Shown here piece by piece: positions 34,529-44,284 of a stretch of DNA of 64,000 nt. The stretch's first letter is position 1; every line of letters starts with the position of its first letter. The notes under the pieces are model-generated. The model made no database searches. It saw only the letters and a program-made list of their open reading frames with translations, and was not told the DNA's origin. The position numbers and the translations under genes are program-made. The stretch spans positions 310,001-374,000 of the forward strand of contig NZ_JAMZMJ010000001.1 in assembly GCF_024714495.1 (NCBI RefSeq), in the 5' to 3' direction. Source of the stretch: Marinoscillum pacificum. GTDB lineage: Bacteria > Bacteroidota > Bacteroidia > Cytophagales > Cyclobacteriaceae.

Positions 34529-35422
34529 ATGACAACACAACTCATTATCATTTTCGCGCTTGTTGCCTTTGGCCTTTGGCTGTTCTTGTATTTAGTCCCT
34601 GTAGGATTGTGGGTAACCGCTGTTTTTTCGGGTGTTCGCGTTAATTTGATGGAGTTGCTGTTCATGAGATTCCGAAAAGTGCCACCGCACTTAATTGTTA
34701 ATTCACTCATATTAGCGACTAAAGCCGGAATACCGGGAATTACCACTCAAATGTTGGAAACCCACTATCTCGCCAACGGCAATCTTACCAATGTGATAAA
34801 AGCCATGATCGTAGCGGATAAAGCCAACTTACAAATGTCGTTTCAACAGGCAACGGCAATTGATCTGGCAGGAAGAAATGTACTGGATGCATTGCAAATT
34901 TCCGTTTCTCCTTACATGATCATCGTTCCGTCTATTACCGGTGTTTCGGCTGATGGCATCCAATTAATCGCTGAAGCTAGAGTAACGGTCAGAACAAACA
35001 TCCAGCAGTTAGTTGGTGGTGCTGGAGAGGAAACCATCAAAGCCCGTGTAGGCCAGGGAATCATTTCCAGTATGGGTGAAGCTCCTAGTTACAAAACCGT
35101 GTTGGAACAGCCTGAAGTCATTTCTAGACGTGTTTTGAGGGATGGATTAGACTCAGGAACAGCCTACGAGATCTTATCAATTGACATCTCTGACATCAAT
35201 ATTGGACAAAACATTGGTGCTAAGCTACAAATCGATCAAGCGGCAGCTGATTTAGAAATCGCTCATGCAAAGGCAGAGGAACGCCGAGCTATGGCTGTAG
35301 CCCACGAACAAGAAATGATGGCTGAAATACAAAAAGCAAGAGCAGCGGTGATTGATGCAGAAGCTTCCATACCAGCAGCATTATCAGATGCTTATCGCAA
35401 AGGACAATTGATTAGAGGTTAA
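34529..35422 (+). CDS. floA: flotillin-like protein FloA
   Basis: 297 residues: a hydrophobic re-entrant anchor at the N-terminus ([20 protein letters not shown]), the SPFH domain (about 40-215, including [35 protein letters not shown]) and a helical coiled-coil tail rich in Ala/Glu ([20 protein letters not shown]). It forms membrane microdomain scaffolds. Bacillus FloA usually sits beside a NfeD-type protein; none is adjacent here. Confidence 0.93.
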   Translation: MTTQLIIIFALVAFGLWLFLYLVPVGLWVTAVFSGVRVNLMELLFMRFRKVPPHLIVNSLILATKAGIPGITTQMLETHYLANGNLTNVIKAMIVADKANLQMSFQQATAIDLAGRNVLDALQISVSPYMIIVPSITGVSADGIQLIAEARVTVRTNIQQLVGGAGEETIKARVGQGIISSMGEAPSYKTVLEQPEVISRRVLRDGLDSGTAYEILSIDISDINIGQNIGAKLQIDQAAADLEIAHAKAEERRAMAVAHEQEMMAEIQKARAAVIDAEASIPAALSDAYRKGQLIRG

Positions 35423-35445
35423 TGGAGAACTCAGGTGTCTTGGCC

Positions 35446-36237
35446 TTAAATATCCAATGACACCACCAACCCTTCATTTCCACGTACATTGAAAACGGTA
35501 TTGTCTTCAAAAATGAAGTATTGAGCCTTCACTCCTTTTAGGACTCCCCGGTATGACGGAGTTTTTTCCAGGTTCAAGCTTTTTATTTTTTGAGGGTATT
35601 GCAACACAGGATAATCCAGTTCCCAGTATTCTTCATGATTCTCCAGAAAGTATTCTTGCACTTCATCCGGGAGATGCTCGATGATTTGTTCTCTGATTTC
35701 AAACAAATCTTCCTCAGCGACTTCATTTTGAAGCATTTTTCGCCAGTTGGTTTTGTCTGTAAACCAATCCTTTAAAGCAACTTCAGCAACACCAGCAAGA
35801 TATCGGTTCGGTGTTTCCAAAATCTCCAAAGCACTAGATGCACCTTGATCAATCCAACGAGTTGGAACTTGCGTCTTTCTTGTCACTCCTACCTTCACAG
35901 AACTGGATAACGCTAAATAAACAATATGAGGCTGTAATTGCACTTGTCTTTCATAGTCTAAATCCCGGTCTTCGATATCCAGATGTGCTTGTGACAATTC
36001 AGGTCTAATCACCCAATCAGCTGTTTGTGGCATCTTGTAAAAACAGTCATAGCAATGCCCCATTCGGAAGATCTTCTTCGTACTTCCACAGTTCAGACAC
36101 TGATAACCCTCAAACTTGATTTGAATGTTTTTATCCAGCAATTCATTAATATGTATTTCCTCATTTTCCAGCATTAAGAAATAGTTGATTGGTGAACCGA
36201 ATTCCGTTCTCATTTTCTTCAATACTCCTTGGTACAT
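35446..36237 (-). CDS. DUF2797 family protein with zinc-ribbon motif
   Basis: 263 residues. The start MYQGVLKKMRTEFGSPINY is family-typical. A Cys4 cluster (YQCLNCGSTKK ... GHCYDCFYK) suggests a zinc ribbon at about 45-72. The middle carries HIVYLALSSSVKVGVTRKTQ, then PTRWIDQGA, a pattern like the GIY-YIG-type 'YLAxSxxxKVGvTr' motif. Biochemical role is not established. It is read convergently with floA. Confidence 0.85.
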   Translation of the reverse strand: MYQGVLKKMRTEFGSPINYFLMLENEEIHINELLDKNIQIKFEGYQCLNCGSTKKIFRMGHCYDCFYKMPQTADWVIRPELSQAHLDIEDRDLDYERQVQLQPHIVYLALSSSVKVGVTRKTQVPTRWIDQGASSALEILETPNRYLAGVAEVALKDWFTDKTNWRKMLQNEVAEEDLFEIREQIIEHLPDEVQEYFLENHEEYWELDYPVLQYPQKIKSLNLEKTPSYRGVLKGVKAQYFIFEDNTVFNVRGNEGLVVSLDI

Positions 36238-36290
36238 ATCAATTGTGGGTTTCTGTGAATTTTGTGAGCCGCAAAACTATGGAAACGATT

Positions 36291-37193
36291 CTAAACGGAC
36301 TGCTTCAACTGATCCAATTCTTCTGGTCTACGCACGTCTACGCTAACTTTCATCATTTGATTGCCTGCACTATAGATAATCCCTTTTAGTGGCGTCACGT
36401 CAGCGAAATCACGCCCAAAAGCCACTCGCACATGCATATCACTAACCAGCAAATCATTGGTTGCATCAAACTCCACCCAATCAAGTCCTGGTATGTACAA
36501 AGCAACCCAGGCATGTGACGCGTCAGCCCCAACCATTTTAGGTTTACCTGGAGGTGGCAATGTTTCCAGATAACCACTGACATATTTAGCAGCTAAACCA
36601 ATAGATCTTAAGCAGGCAATCGTAAAATGGGCATAGTCCTGACAGACTCCTTTCTTGGTTTCGAATACTTTCGAAACTGGTGTGCTGATATCCGTAAATC
36701 CAGGAGTAAAGGTGAAATCTGAATGGATTCGATGATTCAAGTCCAACATGGCTTCCATGATAGGTCTTCCCTCAGAAAAGGACTGACGAGCATATTCCTG
36801 AATGCCTGTTGGAAACTCTACATGCTTGGAAGGCAAATAGAACTGGCGAATATCGTTCATGGCCTCAGTGGTCTGTAACCACTGCTGCACCTTTTCCCAG
36901 GGCTGTGTTTCTGAAGGAACAACATCCATCCAATTCGGTTTGGAAAGCGTAACTACACTCTTACTGGTAACCGTCAATTTAGAATGTGTCTTTTCAATCG
37001 AAAAATAGACCTTTTCATTATCAAAAAAGTCTTTGGTTGACTGAATGTATTGAGGCGATGGCTCAATAGTTTGCTCAAAGCTCTCTACCTGCTGAAACGG
37101 TAAATCACAAGGAGTTTGCACCATCGTGTTGTGACACAATGAAGAAGGTGACTGATAAACGTAATCCGTGATATGTGTGATATGATACTTCAT
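36291..37193 (-). CDS. transglutaminase-like protease-fold protein
   Basis: 300 residues: an N-terminal beta domain (MKYHITHITDYVYQSPSSLC, the usual bacterial transglutaminase N domain) and a core with catalytic Cys in TKKGVCQDYAHFTIACLRSI, His in DASHAWVALYIPG and Asp in WVEFDATND. It could hydrolyse or ligate peptide-like bonds. It is the last gene of a three-gene operon with the ATP-grasp/alpha-E gene (four-base overlap) and the large transglutaminase-DUF2126 gene, all on the minus strand. Confidence 0.92.
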   Translation of the reverse strand: MKYHITHITDYVYQSPSSLCHNTMVQTPCDLPFQQVESFEQTIEPSPQYIQSTKDFFDNEKVYFSIEKTHSKLTVTSKSVVTLSKPNWMDVVPSETQPWEKVQQWLQTTEAMNDIRQFYLPSKHVEFPTGIQEYARQSFSEGRPIMEAMLDLNHRIHSDFTFTPGFTDISTPVSKVFETKKGVCQDYAHFTIACLRSIGLAAKYVSGYLETLPPPGKPKMVGADASHAWVALYIPGLDWVEFDATNDLLVSDMHVRVAFGRDFADVTPLKGIIYSAGNQMMKVSVDVRRPEELDQLKQSV

Positions 37194-39736
37194 ATTTCAG
37201 GAAGCTGAGCAGTTTGAATACGCATAAAACGACTACTGGTATGATTGAAGAACTCCTCACTAATTAGCATTGAAGCTTCTCTAACTAATCGTTCGATATC
37301 ATTCAGGAAATCAATTAGATACGGATAATTATTCTTCTTTTCATTGAGGGTACAAAGCTGATCTATATTCACCAGACGAATTTTGGTTACAGCTTCCAAC
37401 AGCTTCTTGCGAATGTTGGATAATTCCGTAGAATGCCCAAACTCCTTGGACACCATCTCCTGGTAATGATTATCTATTTTCAACACCTGGTATACCAAAG
37501 AACGTGGATTACTCTCTGTGATTAGCAACAATTCCAATACACTTCGTAATTCTAAATTCGATCGGTACTGATAGCGATAGGTCACCAAACTCTCATTGCT
37601 TCGCAAGGTATTTTCCCAAAGCTCTTTATCGGTTTCCATATCGTACTTTTTAGACAACAAAGACCTCAAAAGGACACAGAAGTTACCCGATGACTCCAGG
37701 AAGCGTCCCATATTGAGCAAATGCCAGGTAGATGTTCTGGTCATATTGTCAATGTTCAAGCCGTAGAAAGCCATCATTCGAATGACCATATTATCCAACG
37801 CATCATATACCTCCATAAGTGAGGCATTGTTCTTTCGTACTTTATTCAATTCATTAGAAACACTTTCCAGAATTCTCCAGGTATCCAAACTCAGACGATC
37901 TCGAGTAGCGTAACCATTCGATAAGAAAGATTGAATACTATGCGCTAAGCTTCCTATACGATAAATGTCAGTATTCAGCGACAAAAGCTCTTTTTCAGGA
38001 TTCTTTAAGGTGCGTTTCTCGGTAAAACCAGGGCCTGTTCCAGTTAGATTAGTCAAACTAACCAATAAAGCCGATAGCACTACATCTTCATGTACGTGAA
38101 TGTCCTCATCCGCTTCGTTATAGGCCAAAAGCGCCATACGCATCAGACGAATGGTATAGGCTGACCGCTCCATATATCGACCAAGCCAAAATAAGCGCTC
38201 ACCGGTCCTGCTAGGCATCACATGCAGTTGTCGCATGAGCTTTCTGGAAGGAGAAATAACAGGATTATCTGCTACAATATCTGTACGTTTACCGGTAATC
38301 CAGGTGTCTTTACTGATACTTCCTGATTGATTGGAAACCAAAAAGACGCCTTGCTCTGGAGCACTTCTAGAAAGTCCTCCTGGCATCACATGATAATCCT
38401 TTTCCAGCACATCAGCCACCATAAAACCTCGGAACACCGCATTACGAGCAACCAACTTATTATTGATCCATGAAGGTGTAGTGCTAAAGTCCACAACTTC
38501 TTGACCTACAAACAAATATGGATCCGTATTGATGCGATTAATTAAATCCGTTTTTTCAGACGAACTCAGGTTGCCACCAAATACTGTTTCACCAAAAGCA
38601 TTGATACTTCTAATGACCAATTGGTCGATATTTTCAATGACATAGTTCTTTTCGTTGGTATGTCCACACCACCAGGTAGCCACCGAATTAAGAATTAAAT
38701 CCTCTCCTAAAATGTGTTGACAAAGTTTGGGCAGAAATGCCATTAAGCCCGGGTTTTCCAATACTCTAACACCTAATGGATTGATGACCAATACATTCTT
38801 TTGACGCACCGCTTCCATCAAACCAACAACACCAAGTTGTGAGTCACCTTTAAATTCCAACGGGTCACAAAAGACATCATCCACACGCCTGATGATCACA
38901 TCCACTTTCTCCAGCCCTTTGATGGTCTTCAGCCATACATGTCCATCACTGACCGTCAAATCCTCTCCTACAACCAGCGTATAGCCCATGAATGAAGATA
39001 GATAGGCATGTTCGAAATAAGTCTCATTGGCCGGACCAGGAGTCAGCATGACGATCCTTGGATTCTCAATATTAGTAGATGAGAGCTGACTTAGAGTGTC
39101 TTTCAGCGTTTGATAATACGAAGAGATTTTCTGCACTTCATTCTCTCGAATCAATTCAGGAAATACTCTGGTCATTGCTGCACGATTCTCCAAAGTATAG
39201 CCTGCTCCTGAAGGAGCGTCTGTTCGATCATCCAACACCCACATTTGTCCATTGGAGCCTCGGGCCAAATCCGCGGAATATTGAATCAACTGCAACTCCG
39301 AATCGAGCATGATTTTATCCGCTTCTCGTAAGAAACCCTGATGATGATAGATCAATTCGAATGGAATCAATCCGTCTCGAATAAGCTGGCGGCTGCCATA
39401 AATATCTTTCAGTATGAGATTCAGTAAATGAGCACGCTGCTTGAGTCCACGCTCAATAAACTCCCACTCTTTGGCATCAAACACCATCGGTATTGGATCC
39501 AAATTCCATGGTCGATTCAATCCATCACGATCACCATAGAGATTATAAGTAACCCCATTTTCACGTAATTGACGACTTACCTGCTCTAATCCTTCTGCTA
39601 CCTTTTCGGAACCGACTGTTTCGTAATAATTGGCCAGTTTTACCCATTTTGGGGTGATCTGTCCATCACGTGTAGACAGTTCATCCAGAAACTTGCCATC
39701 ACTGGATTGTATTTCTTGTAAATATGAATTGATCAT
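37190..39736 (-). CDS. circularly permuted ATP-grasp fused to alpha-E domain
   Basis: 848 residues. Residues about 1-480 are the type-2 circularly permuted ATP-grasp ligase (RPWNLDPIPMVFDAKEWEFI, DLARGSNGQMWVLDDRTDAP, IRRVDDVFCDPLEFKGDSQL, NPLGVRVLENPGLMAFLPKL). From about 505 the chain enters the alpha-E domain (GERLFWLGRYMERSAYTIRL), all helical. In many bacteria these two parts are separate neighbouring genes; here they are fused. ATP-grasp enzymes join a carboxylate to an amine; with transglutaminase-fold partners they are predicted to build or modify a peptide-like molecule, product unknown. Confidence 0.92.
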   Translation of the reverse strand: MINSYLQEIQSSDGKFLDELSTRDGQITPKWVKLANYYETVGSEKVAEGLEQVSRQLRENGVTYNLYGDRDGLNRPWNLDPIPMVFDAKEWEFIERGLKQRAHLLNLILKDIYGSRQLIRDGLIPFELIYHHQGFLREADKIMLDSELQLIQYSADLARGSNGQMWVLDDRTDAPSGAGYTLENRAAMTRVFPELIRENEVQKISSYYQTLKDTLSQLSSTNIENPRIVMLTPGPANETYFEHAYLSSFMGYTLVVGEDLTVSDGHVWLKTIKGLEKVDVIIRRVDDVFCDPLEFKGDSQLGVVGLMEAVRQKNVLVINPLGVRVLENPGLMAFLPKLCQHILGEDLILNSVATWWCGHTNEKNYVIENIDQLVIRSINAFGETVFGGNLSSSEKTDLINRINTDPYLFVGQEVVDFSTTPSWINNKLVARNAVFRGFMVADVLEKDYHVMPGGLSRSAPEQGVFLVSNQSGSISKDTWITGKRTDIVADNPVISPSRKLMRQLHVMPSRTGERLFWLGRYMERSAYTIRLMRMALLAYNEADEDIHVHEDVVLSALLVSLTNLTGTGPGFTEKRTLKNPEKELLSLNTDIYRIGSLAHSIQSFLSNGYATRDRLSLDTWRILESVSNELNKVRKNNASLMEVYDALDNMVIRMMAFYGLNIDNMTRTSTWHLLNMGRFLESSGNFCVLLRSLLSKKYDMETDKELWENTLRSNESLVTYRYQYRSNLELRSVLELLLITESNPRSLVYQVLKIDNHYQEMVSKEFGHSTELSNIRKKLLEAVTKIRLVNIDQLCTLNEKKNNYPYLIDFLNDIERLVREASMLISEEFFNHTSSRFMRIQTAQLPEI

Positions 39737-39764
39737 TTAATGCATCATCAGTTATTGGGTTGAT

Positions 39765-42700
39765 CTATTTCGATCGTTTGAATCTTCTTAAGTCCATCGT
39801 GTGGGGATATTCCGAATGAACAGATTCTTCAACTATTGTGAAATCAGTGATTATGTTTTCTTTCGTCACAAACCTACCCGCAGATTGATTATCAACGACT
39901 TTAGGTTCCACAAAGTTTATTGAATGACCAAAATCAAAGAAACGAGATATTCTACGCGATTCCGCTTCAAAGCTATTGACCGGGAAAGTGTCGTAATTTC
40001 GTCCTCCCGGATGAGCCACATGGTACTTACATGCGGCAACCGACTTCTTAGTCCAGGTATCATATAAATCGATCGTCAGAGGTGTATCAACACCAATGGT
40101 AGGATGCAACGCAGATGGTGGCTGCCATGCGCGATATCTTATTCCAGCAATGTATTCTCCCTGAACACCCGTATTCTTCATCGCTATTCGGATACCATTA
40201 CATAGCAAGTAATATCTCGAATCAGTCAAACCAGAGACTTTCACTTGAAGGCGTTCTAGAGATGAATCCACAAAACGAGCTGTACCAGAATTGGACATTT
40301 CTTCACCTAATACATGCCACGGCTCAATAGCCATTTTCAGCTCAATATGAATATCATCTACTTGCAACTCACCCAGGAATGGGAATCTGAAACTGAAGAA
40401 TGGATCAAACCAGGACATATCAAAGCCATATCCTGCTGATTGTAAGTCATTAACCACTTCACTGAGATCTTTGTAACAATAATGAGGAAGCAAGAACTTA
40501 TCATGCAGTGAGGTTCCCCACCGCACGAGTTTGTGGTTATACGGTTTCTTCCAGAACCAACTCAGCAATCCACGAATCAACAACATCTGGACCATGCTCA
40601 TCCGGAAATGTGGTGGCATGTCAAAACCTCTGAATTCCAGAATCCCCAATCGGCCTGAACTGCTATCAGGGGAATACAATTTATCAATGCAGAACTCGGC
40701 TCTATGCGTGTTGCCTGTTATGTCAACCAATAAGTTCCTAAACACCCTGTCTACCAGCCAGTAAGGCACTTCATCTTCTGCTAAATCTGGAATCTGTTGG
40801 AATGCAATTTCCAGCTCGTACAACATCTCATCCCGACCTTCATCCACACGTGGAGCCTGACTCGTTGGCCCAATAAATTGTGACGAAAACAAATAAGACA
40901 ATGACGGGTGATGCTGCCAATACGTAATAAAGCTTTTTAACACATCCGGCCTCCTAAGTAAAGGACTATCAGCTGGTTTTAATCCTCCAAGTGTTACGTG
41001 ATTACCACCTCCGGTTCCTGTATGTCTACCATCCAAATTGAACTTCTCTGTAGTTAATCTAGATTCTTTAGCACAGGTATACAGCGTTTCGTAATTGTTT
41101 AACAACTCTCTCCAGGATGTGGATGGATGAATGTTGACTTCAATCACTCCAGGATCTGGCGTTATCATAAACTTCTGGAGGCGATTGTCCGATGGTGGAT
41201 CATACCCTTCTATCAATACTGGGATATTGAGTTTAGAAGCAACTCGTTCTACAGCGGTAACCAATCCCAAATAATGCTCCAAAAGCGTAACTGGTGGAAA
41301 GAATACGAATAGCTTTCCTTGCCTAACTTCCGTTACTAAACACGTCTTGAAAATTTCGGTAGAGGTATTGAAACCTGCTTTCGCTTTTTGGTTATCTAGC
41401 AAATCATCAGCCTTAGCCAATTCGCTATTTTCTGCAAACCGATCTCTTTCAAATTCTTGTTGATCTTTCTCTGCATATTGAATAGACTCCAAAGGCAATC
41501 TCAGACCTGCAGGTGAATTACCAGGCATTAAAAACAAGTGGTTTCGTCTAAAATGCCATTCACAACTCTGCCAGGTAGATTGATTGTAATCCCACCGAAC
41601 TGGAATCGAAAACGCAACAGGAATATCTAACCCTTGATTGAGCAGTTCTGCAAGCTTTTGACGCTCTAATGAGGATTTAAGATCGGCTTTTAACGGATCT
41701 ATATTAGATGGCATTTTGCTCTCTTCCCAAATGAAATAGAATGGGTCTTCATAGGCTGGTAGAGATAGCTTTGAATCAATATTCAACTCCTCGGCTAGTG
41801 TTTGAGAGAACTTTTCAGCCGTTTGATGATCAATGCCATAGTCTTTGGAAATGTCCGCTAACCATTGAGAATCGTTCCAAATTGGCAGACTGTCTAATCT
41901 CCAATAACATGCCAGCTTCCAACGCGGCAATGGCTCACCAGGATACCATTTACCCTGTCCATACTGCATCAATGCTCCATTACCGAACTTATCCTTTACT
42001 CGATGAAACAATTGATTAGCGAGGCTTCTTTTGTGCTCTCCATCAGCGGCTGAGTTCCACTCTGCCGCATCGGTATTATCTATCCCAACAAAAGTAGGCT
42101 CTCCTCCCATGGTTAAGCGCACATCATTGGCTTTCAAATCTTCATCTACCTGATCACCCACAGCTACAATCTGTTCCCATTGCTGATCACTGTAAGGCTT
42201 GGTGACTCGAGGTTTTTCTAGAATCCTTGTGACTTTATTCTCAAACTCAAATTTGGTTTCACATGGCTCTGCAAAACCAGAAATTGGGGCCGCACTTTGA
42301 GGATCTGGTGTGCAAGCCAAGGGAATATGTCCTTCTCCCGCAAACAAGCCTGATGTGGCATCTAACCCAATCCAACCTGCACCAGGCACATAAACTTCCG
42401 CCCAGGCATGAAGATCTGTGAAATCCTCTTCCGCACCTGACGGGCCATCCAGGGACTTTTCATCAGCCTTTAGCTGTATCAAGTAACCTGATGCAAATCG
42501 AGCTGCCAGCCCCATATGTCGTAGTACCTGAACCAATAACCAGGAGAAATCACGACATGAACCTGAACCTAGCTTTAGCGTTTCCTCACAACTCTGAACA
42601 CCCGTTTCTAGTCGAATGTTGTATTTTAACTCATTGTATACTAATTGATTAACAGCAACCAACAAATCAATAGTTGTAATATCATTGGTCACTAATGCTT

Positions 42701-43103
42701 TAGCTCTTTTGAGGAAGTCCTGCAAATAAGCATCATTCTCAGTTACTTCCAGATACGGTTGCAGCTGTCGCTTGACATGCTCCTCATAGGCAAAAGGAAA
42801 CTTGTTAGCATATTCCTCAATGAAGAAATCAAATGGGTTGATGACTACCATGTCCGCAATCACTTCCACATCTACTTCGAAATGATCCACCTTTTCAGGA
42901 AATACGATGCGGGCCAGGTAATTGCCAAATGGATCTTGCTGCCAATTGATGAAATGATTCTCAGGTTTGATGTTCAGCGAGTATCCTTTGATCTGAGTTC
43001 GGGAATGGGGAGCTGGACGTAATCGGATAACCTGAGGACTCAACTCTATGTGCCTATCATAGCTGTATTTGGTAAAATGGCGGACAGCAACTCGTATCGA
43101 CAT
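39765..43103 (-). CDS. transglutaminase fused to DUF2126 domain
   Basis: 1112 residues from the ATG at 43103 (MSIRVAVRHFTKYSYDRHIE); the frame is open to 43244 but the extra 47 residues are hydrophobic and unlike the family start. Residues 1-300 form a bacterial transglutaminase (Cys in GSGSCRDFSWLLVQVLRHMG, His in DLHAWAEVYVPG, Asp in WIGLDATSG). The rest is DUF2126 (LTMGGEPTFVGIDNTDAAEW, RHTGTGGGNHVTLGG, HRAEFCIDKLYSPD, ILEFRGFDMPPH). HTGTGGGNHVTLGG and FRGFEMPPH-type motifs resemble glutamine-synthetase or ligase-like active sites. It leads the operon, 28 bp before the ATP-grasp gene. Confidence 0.92.
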   Translation of the reverse strand: MSIRVAVRHFTKYSYDRHIELSPQVIRLRPAPHSRTQIKGYSLNIKPENHFINWQQDPFGNYLARIVFPEKVDHFEVDVEVIADMVVINPFDFFIEEYANKFPFAYEEHVKRQLQPYLEVTENDAYLQDFLKRAKALVTNDITTIDLLVAVNQLVYNELKYNIRLETGVQSCEETLKLGSGSCRDFSWLLVQVLRHMGLAARFASGYLIQLKADEKSLDGPSGAEEDFTDLHAWAEVYVPGAGWIGLDATSGLFAGEGHIPLACTPDPQSAAPISGFAEPCETKFEFENKVTRILEKPRVTKPYSDQQWEQIVAVGDQVDEDLKANDVRLTMGGEPTFVGIDNTDAAEWNSAADGEHKRSLANQLFHRVKDKFGNGALMQYGQGKWYPGEPLPRWKLACYWRLDSLPIWNDSQWLADISKDYGIDHQTAEKFSQTLAEELNIDSKLSLPAYEDPFYFIWEESKMPSNIDPLKADLKSSLERQKLAELLNQGLDIPVAFSIPVRWDYNQSTWQSCEWHFRRNHLFLMPGNSPAGLRLPLESIQYAEKDQQEFERDRFAENSELAKADDLLDNQKAKAGFNTSTEIFKTCLVTEVRQGKLFVFFPPVTLLEHYLGLVTAVERVASKLNIPVLIEGYDPPSDNRLQKFMITPDPGVIEVNIHPSTSWRELLNNYETLYTCAKESRLTTEKFNLDGRHTGTGGGNHVTLGGLKPADSPLLRRPDVLKSFITYWQHHPSLSYLFSSQFIGPTSQAPRVDEGRDEMLYELEIAFQQIPDLAEDEVPYWLVDRVFRNLLVDITGNTHRAEFCIDKLYSPDSSSGRLGILEFRGFDMPPHFRMSMVQMLLIRGLLSWFWKKPYNHKLVRWGTSLHDKFLLPHYCYKDLSEVVNDLQSAGYGFDMSWFDPFFSFRFPFLGELQVDDIHIELKMAIEPWHVLGEEMSNSGTARFVDSSLERLQVKVSGLTDSRYYLLCNGIRIAMKNTGVQGEYIAGIRYRAWQPPSALHPTIGVDTPLTIDLYDTWTKKSVAACKYHVAHPGGRNYDTFPVNSFEAESRRISRFFDFGHSINFVEPKVVDNQSAGRFVTKENIITDFTIVEESVHSEYPHTMDLRRFKRSK

Positions 43104-43369
43104 GTAAAATCTGGTATGAAATTGAAAGAATAAATCTATAACATTATTTAGTAAAAATGGCTGTAGGCTTACAATGGGCACAATTATTACAAGAAGTCCA
43201 AAAAAGCGTGCCTTCTGATGGAAATCAACAAAATCATATTCCAAAAAACGCGGCTAGTTAACGACCTCTGAATAGTGATTCCCATAAAATGAACTATTTC
43301 CGCACGGTCATATCATCACCAAACACGACAATCTCCGCTAGCATTAACAGTTTCATAATAATGGCTTCA

Positions 43370-43399
43370 TTGTCAAGCTATTTCAAGACTCTACCTTTG
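43370..43399 (+). promoter_or_regulatory. Bacteroidota sigma-A-type promoter
   Basis: TTG at 43370-43372, a 19-base spacer and TACCTTTG at 43392-43399, an exact match to the phylum's -33 TTG / -7 TAnnTTTG consensus. The ATG of the lipid kinase gene is only 12 bases past the -7 box, so the transcript leader should be very short. Confidence 0.7.
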
Positions 43400-43411
43400 C
43401 CCTGCTAATAC

Positions 43412-44284
43412 ATGGAAAAGCAGCACATACTATTCATTGTCAATCCGATTTCAGGAGGCAGAAAAGGTCGGTTTCGTCCAGAGTACGTAGAAAAGTATCT
43501 GGATCACAGTCGGTTTACTTACAAAATCTACGAAACTAGGCGTGCTGGTGATGGCTATAGAAAGGTTCTAAAGAAACTGGATAAATACGATGGGTTTGTA
43601 GCTGTTGGAGGAGATGGCACCGTCAATGAAGTTTTTACCGCCATTGTCAACTCGAATAAATGGTTTTCGGTTATCCCTAATGGTTCTGGTAATGGACTCG
43701 CTCGGTCATTGAAAATACCAATGGATATTCCTGGTGCTATTCGTCATTTGAATCAAGCAGCAGTTGAAAATATTGATTATGCGTTAATCAACGGAGAACC
43801 TTTTATCAATGTAGCTGGAGTTGGATTTGATGCGATGATCGCTAGTAAATTCAAAAAGAGCACCTCCAGAGGCTTCAAATCCTATGCGGAAATCACCTTG
43901 AATGAACTCAAGAAGATGAAATCCCATAAGGTGAAGATTGCCATTGATAAAAAGAAGATTACCAAACGTGTCGTTCTTGTGAGCTTTGCCAATAGTAGCC
44001 AGTTTGGAAACAATGCACATATAGCTCCTAATGCAAAACTCAATGATGGAAAATTGCGAATAGTGACCTTCAAACCGTTCCATTGGATATCACTACCCTA
44101 CCTTGCCTGGTTGATGTTTAACAAGTCCATTGACAAGTCTAAACTTCACCGGGAATATGTGATCCAAAAAGCAACCATTACCAGCAAGAAAAAGATCCAC
44201 CTGCACATAGATGGTGAAGCTCGAGGCAAAGTAAAGAAAATAGACCTGGAAGTAGTTTCTGGTGGAATCAGAGTGATGGCTTAA
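43412..44284 (+). CDS. diacylglycerol-kinase-family lipid kinase
   Basis: 290 residues of the YegS/DagK fold. The ATP-site motifs are FIVNPISGGRKG (residues 7-18), GFVAVGGDGTVNEVF (GGDGT) and IPNGSGNGLARSL. The C-terminal beta sandwich contains FINVAGVGFDAMIA and HLHIDGEARG. It phosphorylates a lipid, probably diacylglycerol or a related lipid, at the membrane face. It is preceded by a good promoter and overlaps the convergent GH1 gene by four bases at its stop. Confidence 0.93.
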   Translation: MEKQHILFIVNPISGGRKGRFRPEYVEKYLDHSRFTYKIYETRRAGDGYRKVLKKLDKYDGFVAVGGDGTVNEVFTAIVNSNKWFSVIPNGSGNGLARSLKIPMDIPGAIRHLNQAAVENIDYALINGEPFINVAGVGFDAMIASKFKKSTSRGFKSYAEITLNELKKMKSHKVKIAIDKKKITKRVVLVSFANSSQFGNNAHIAPNAKLNDGKLRIVTFKPFHWISLPYLAWLMFNKSIDKSKLHREYVIQKATITSKKKIHLHIDGEARGKVKKIDLEVVSGGIRVMA

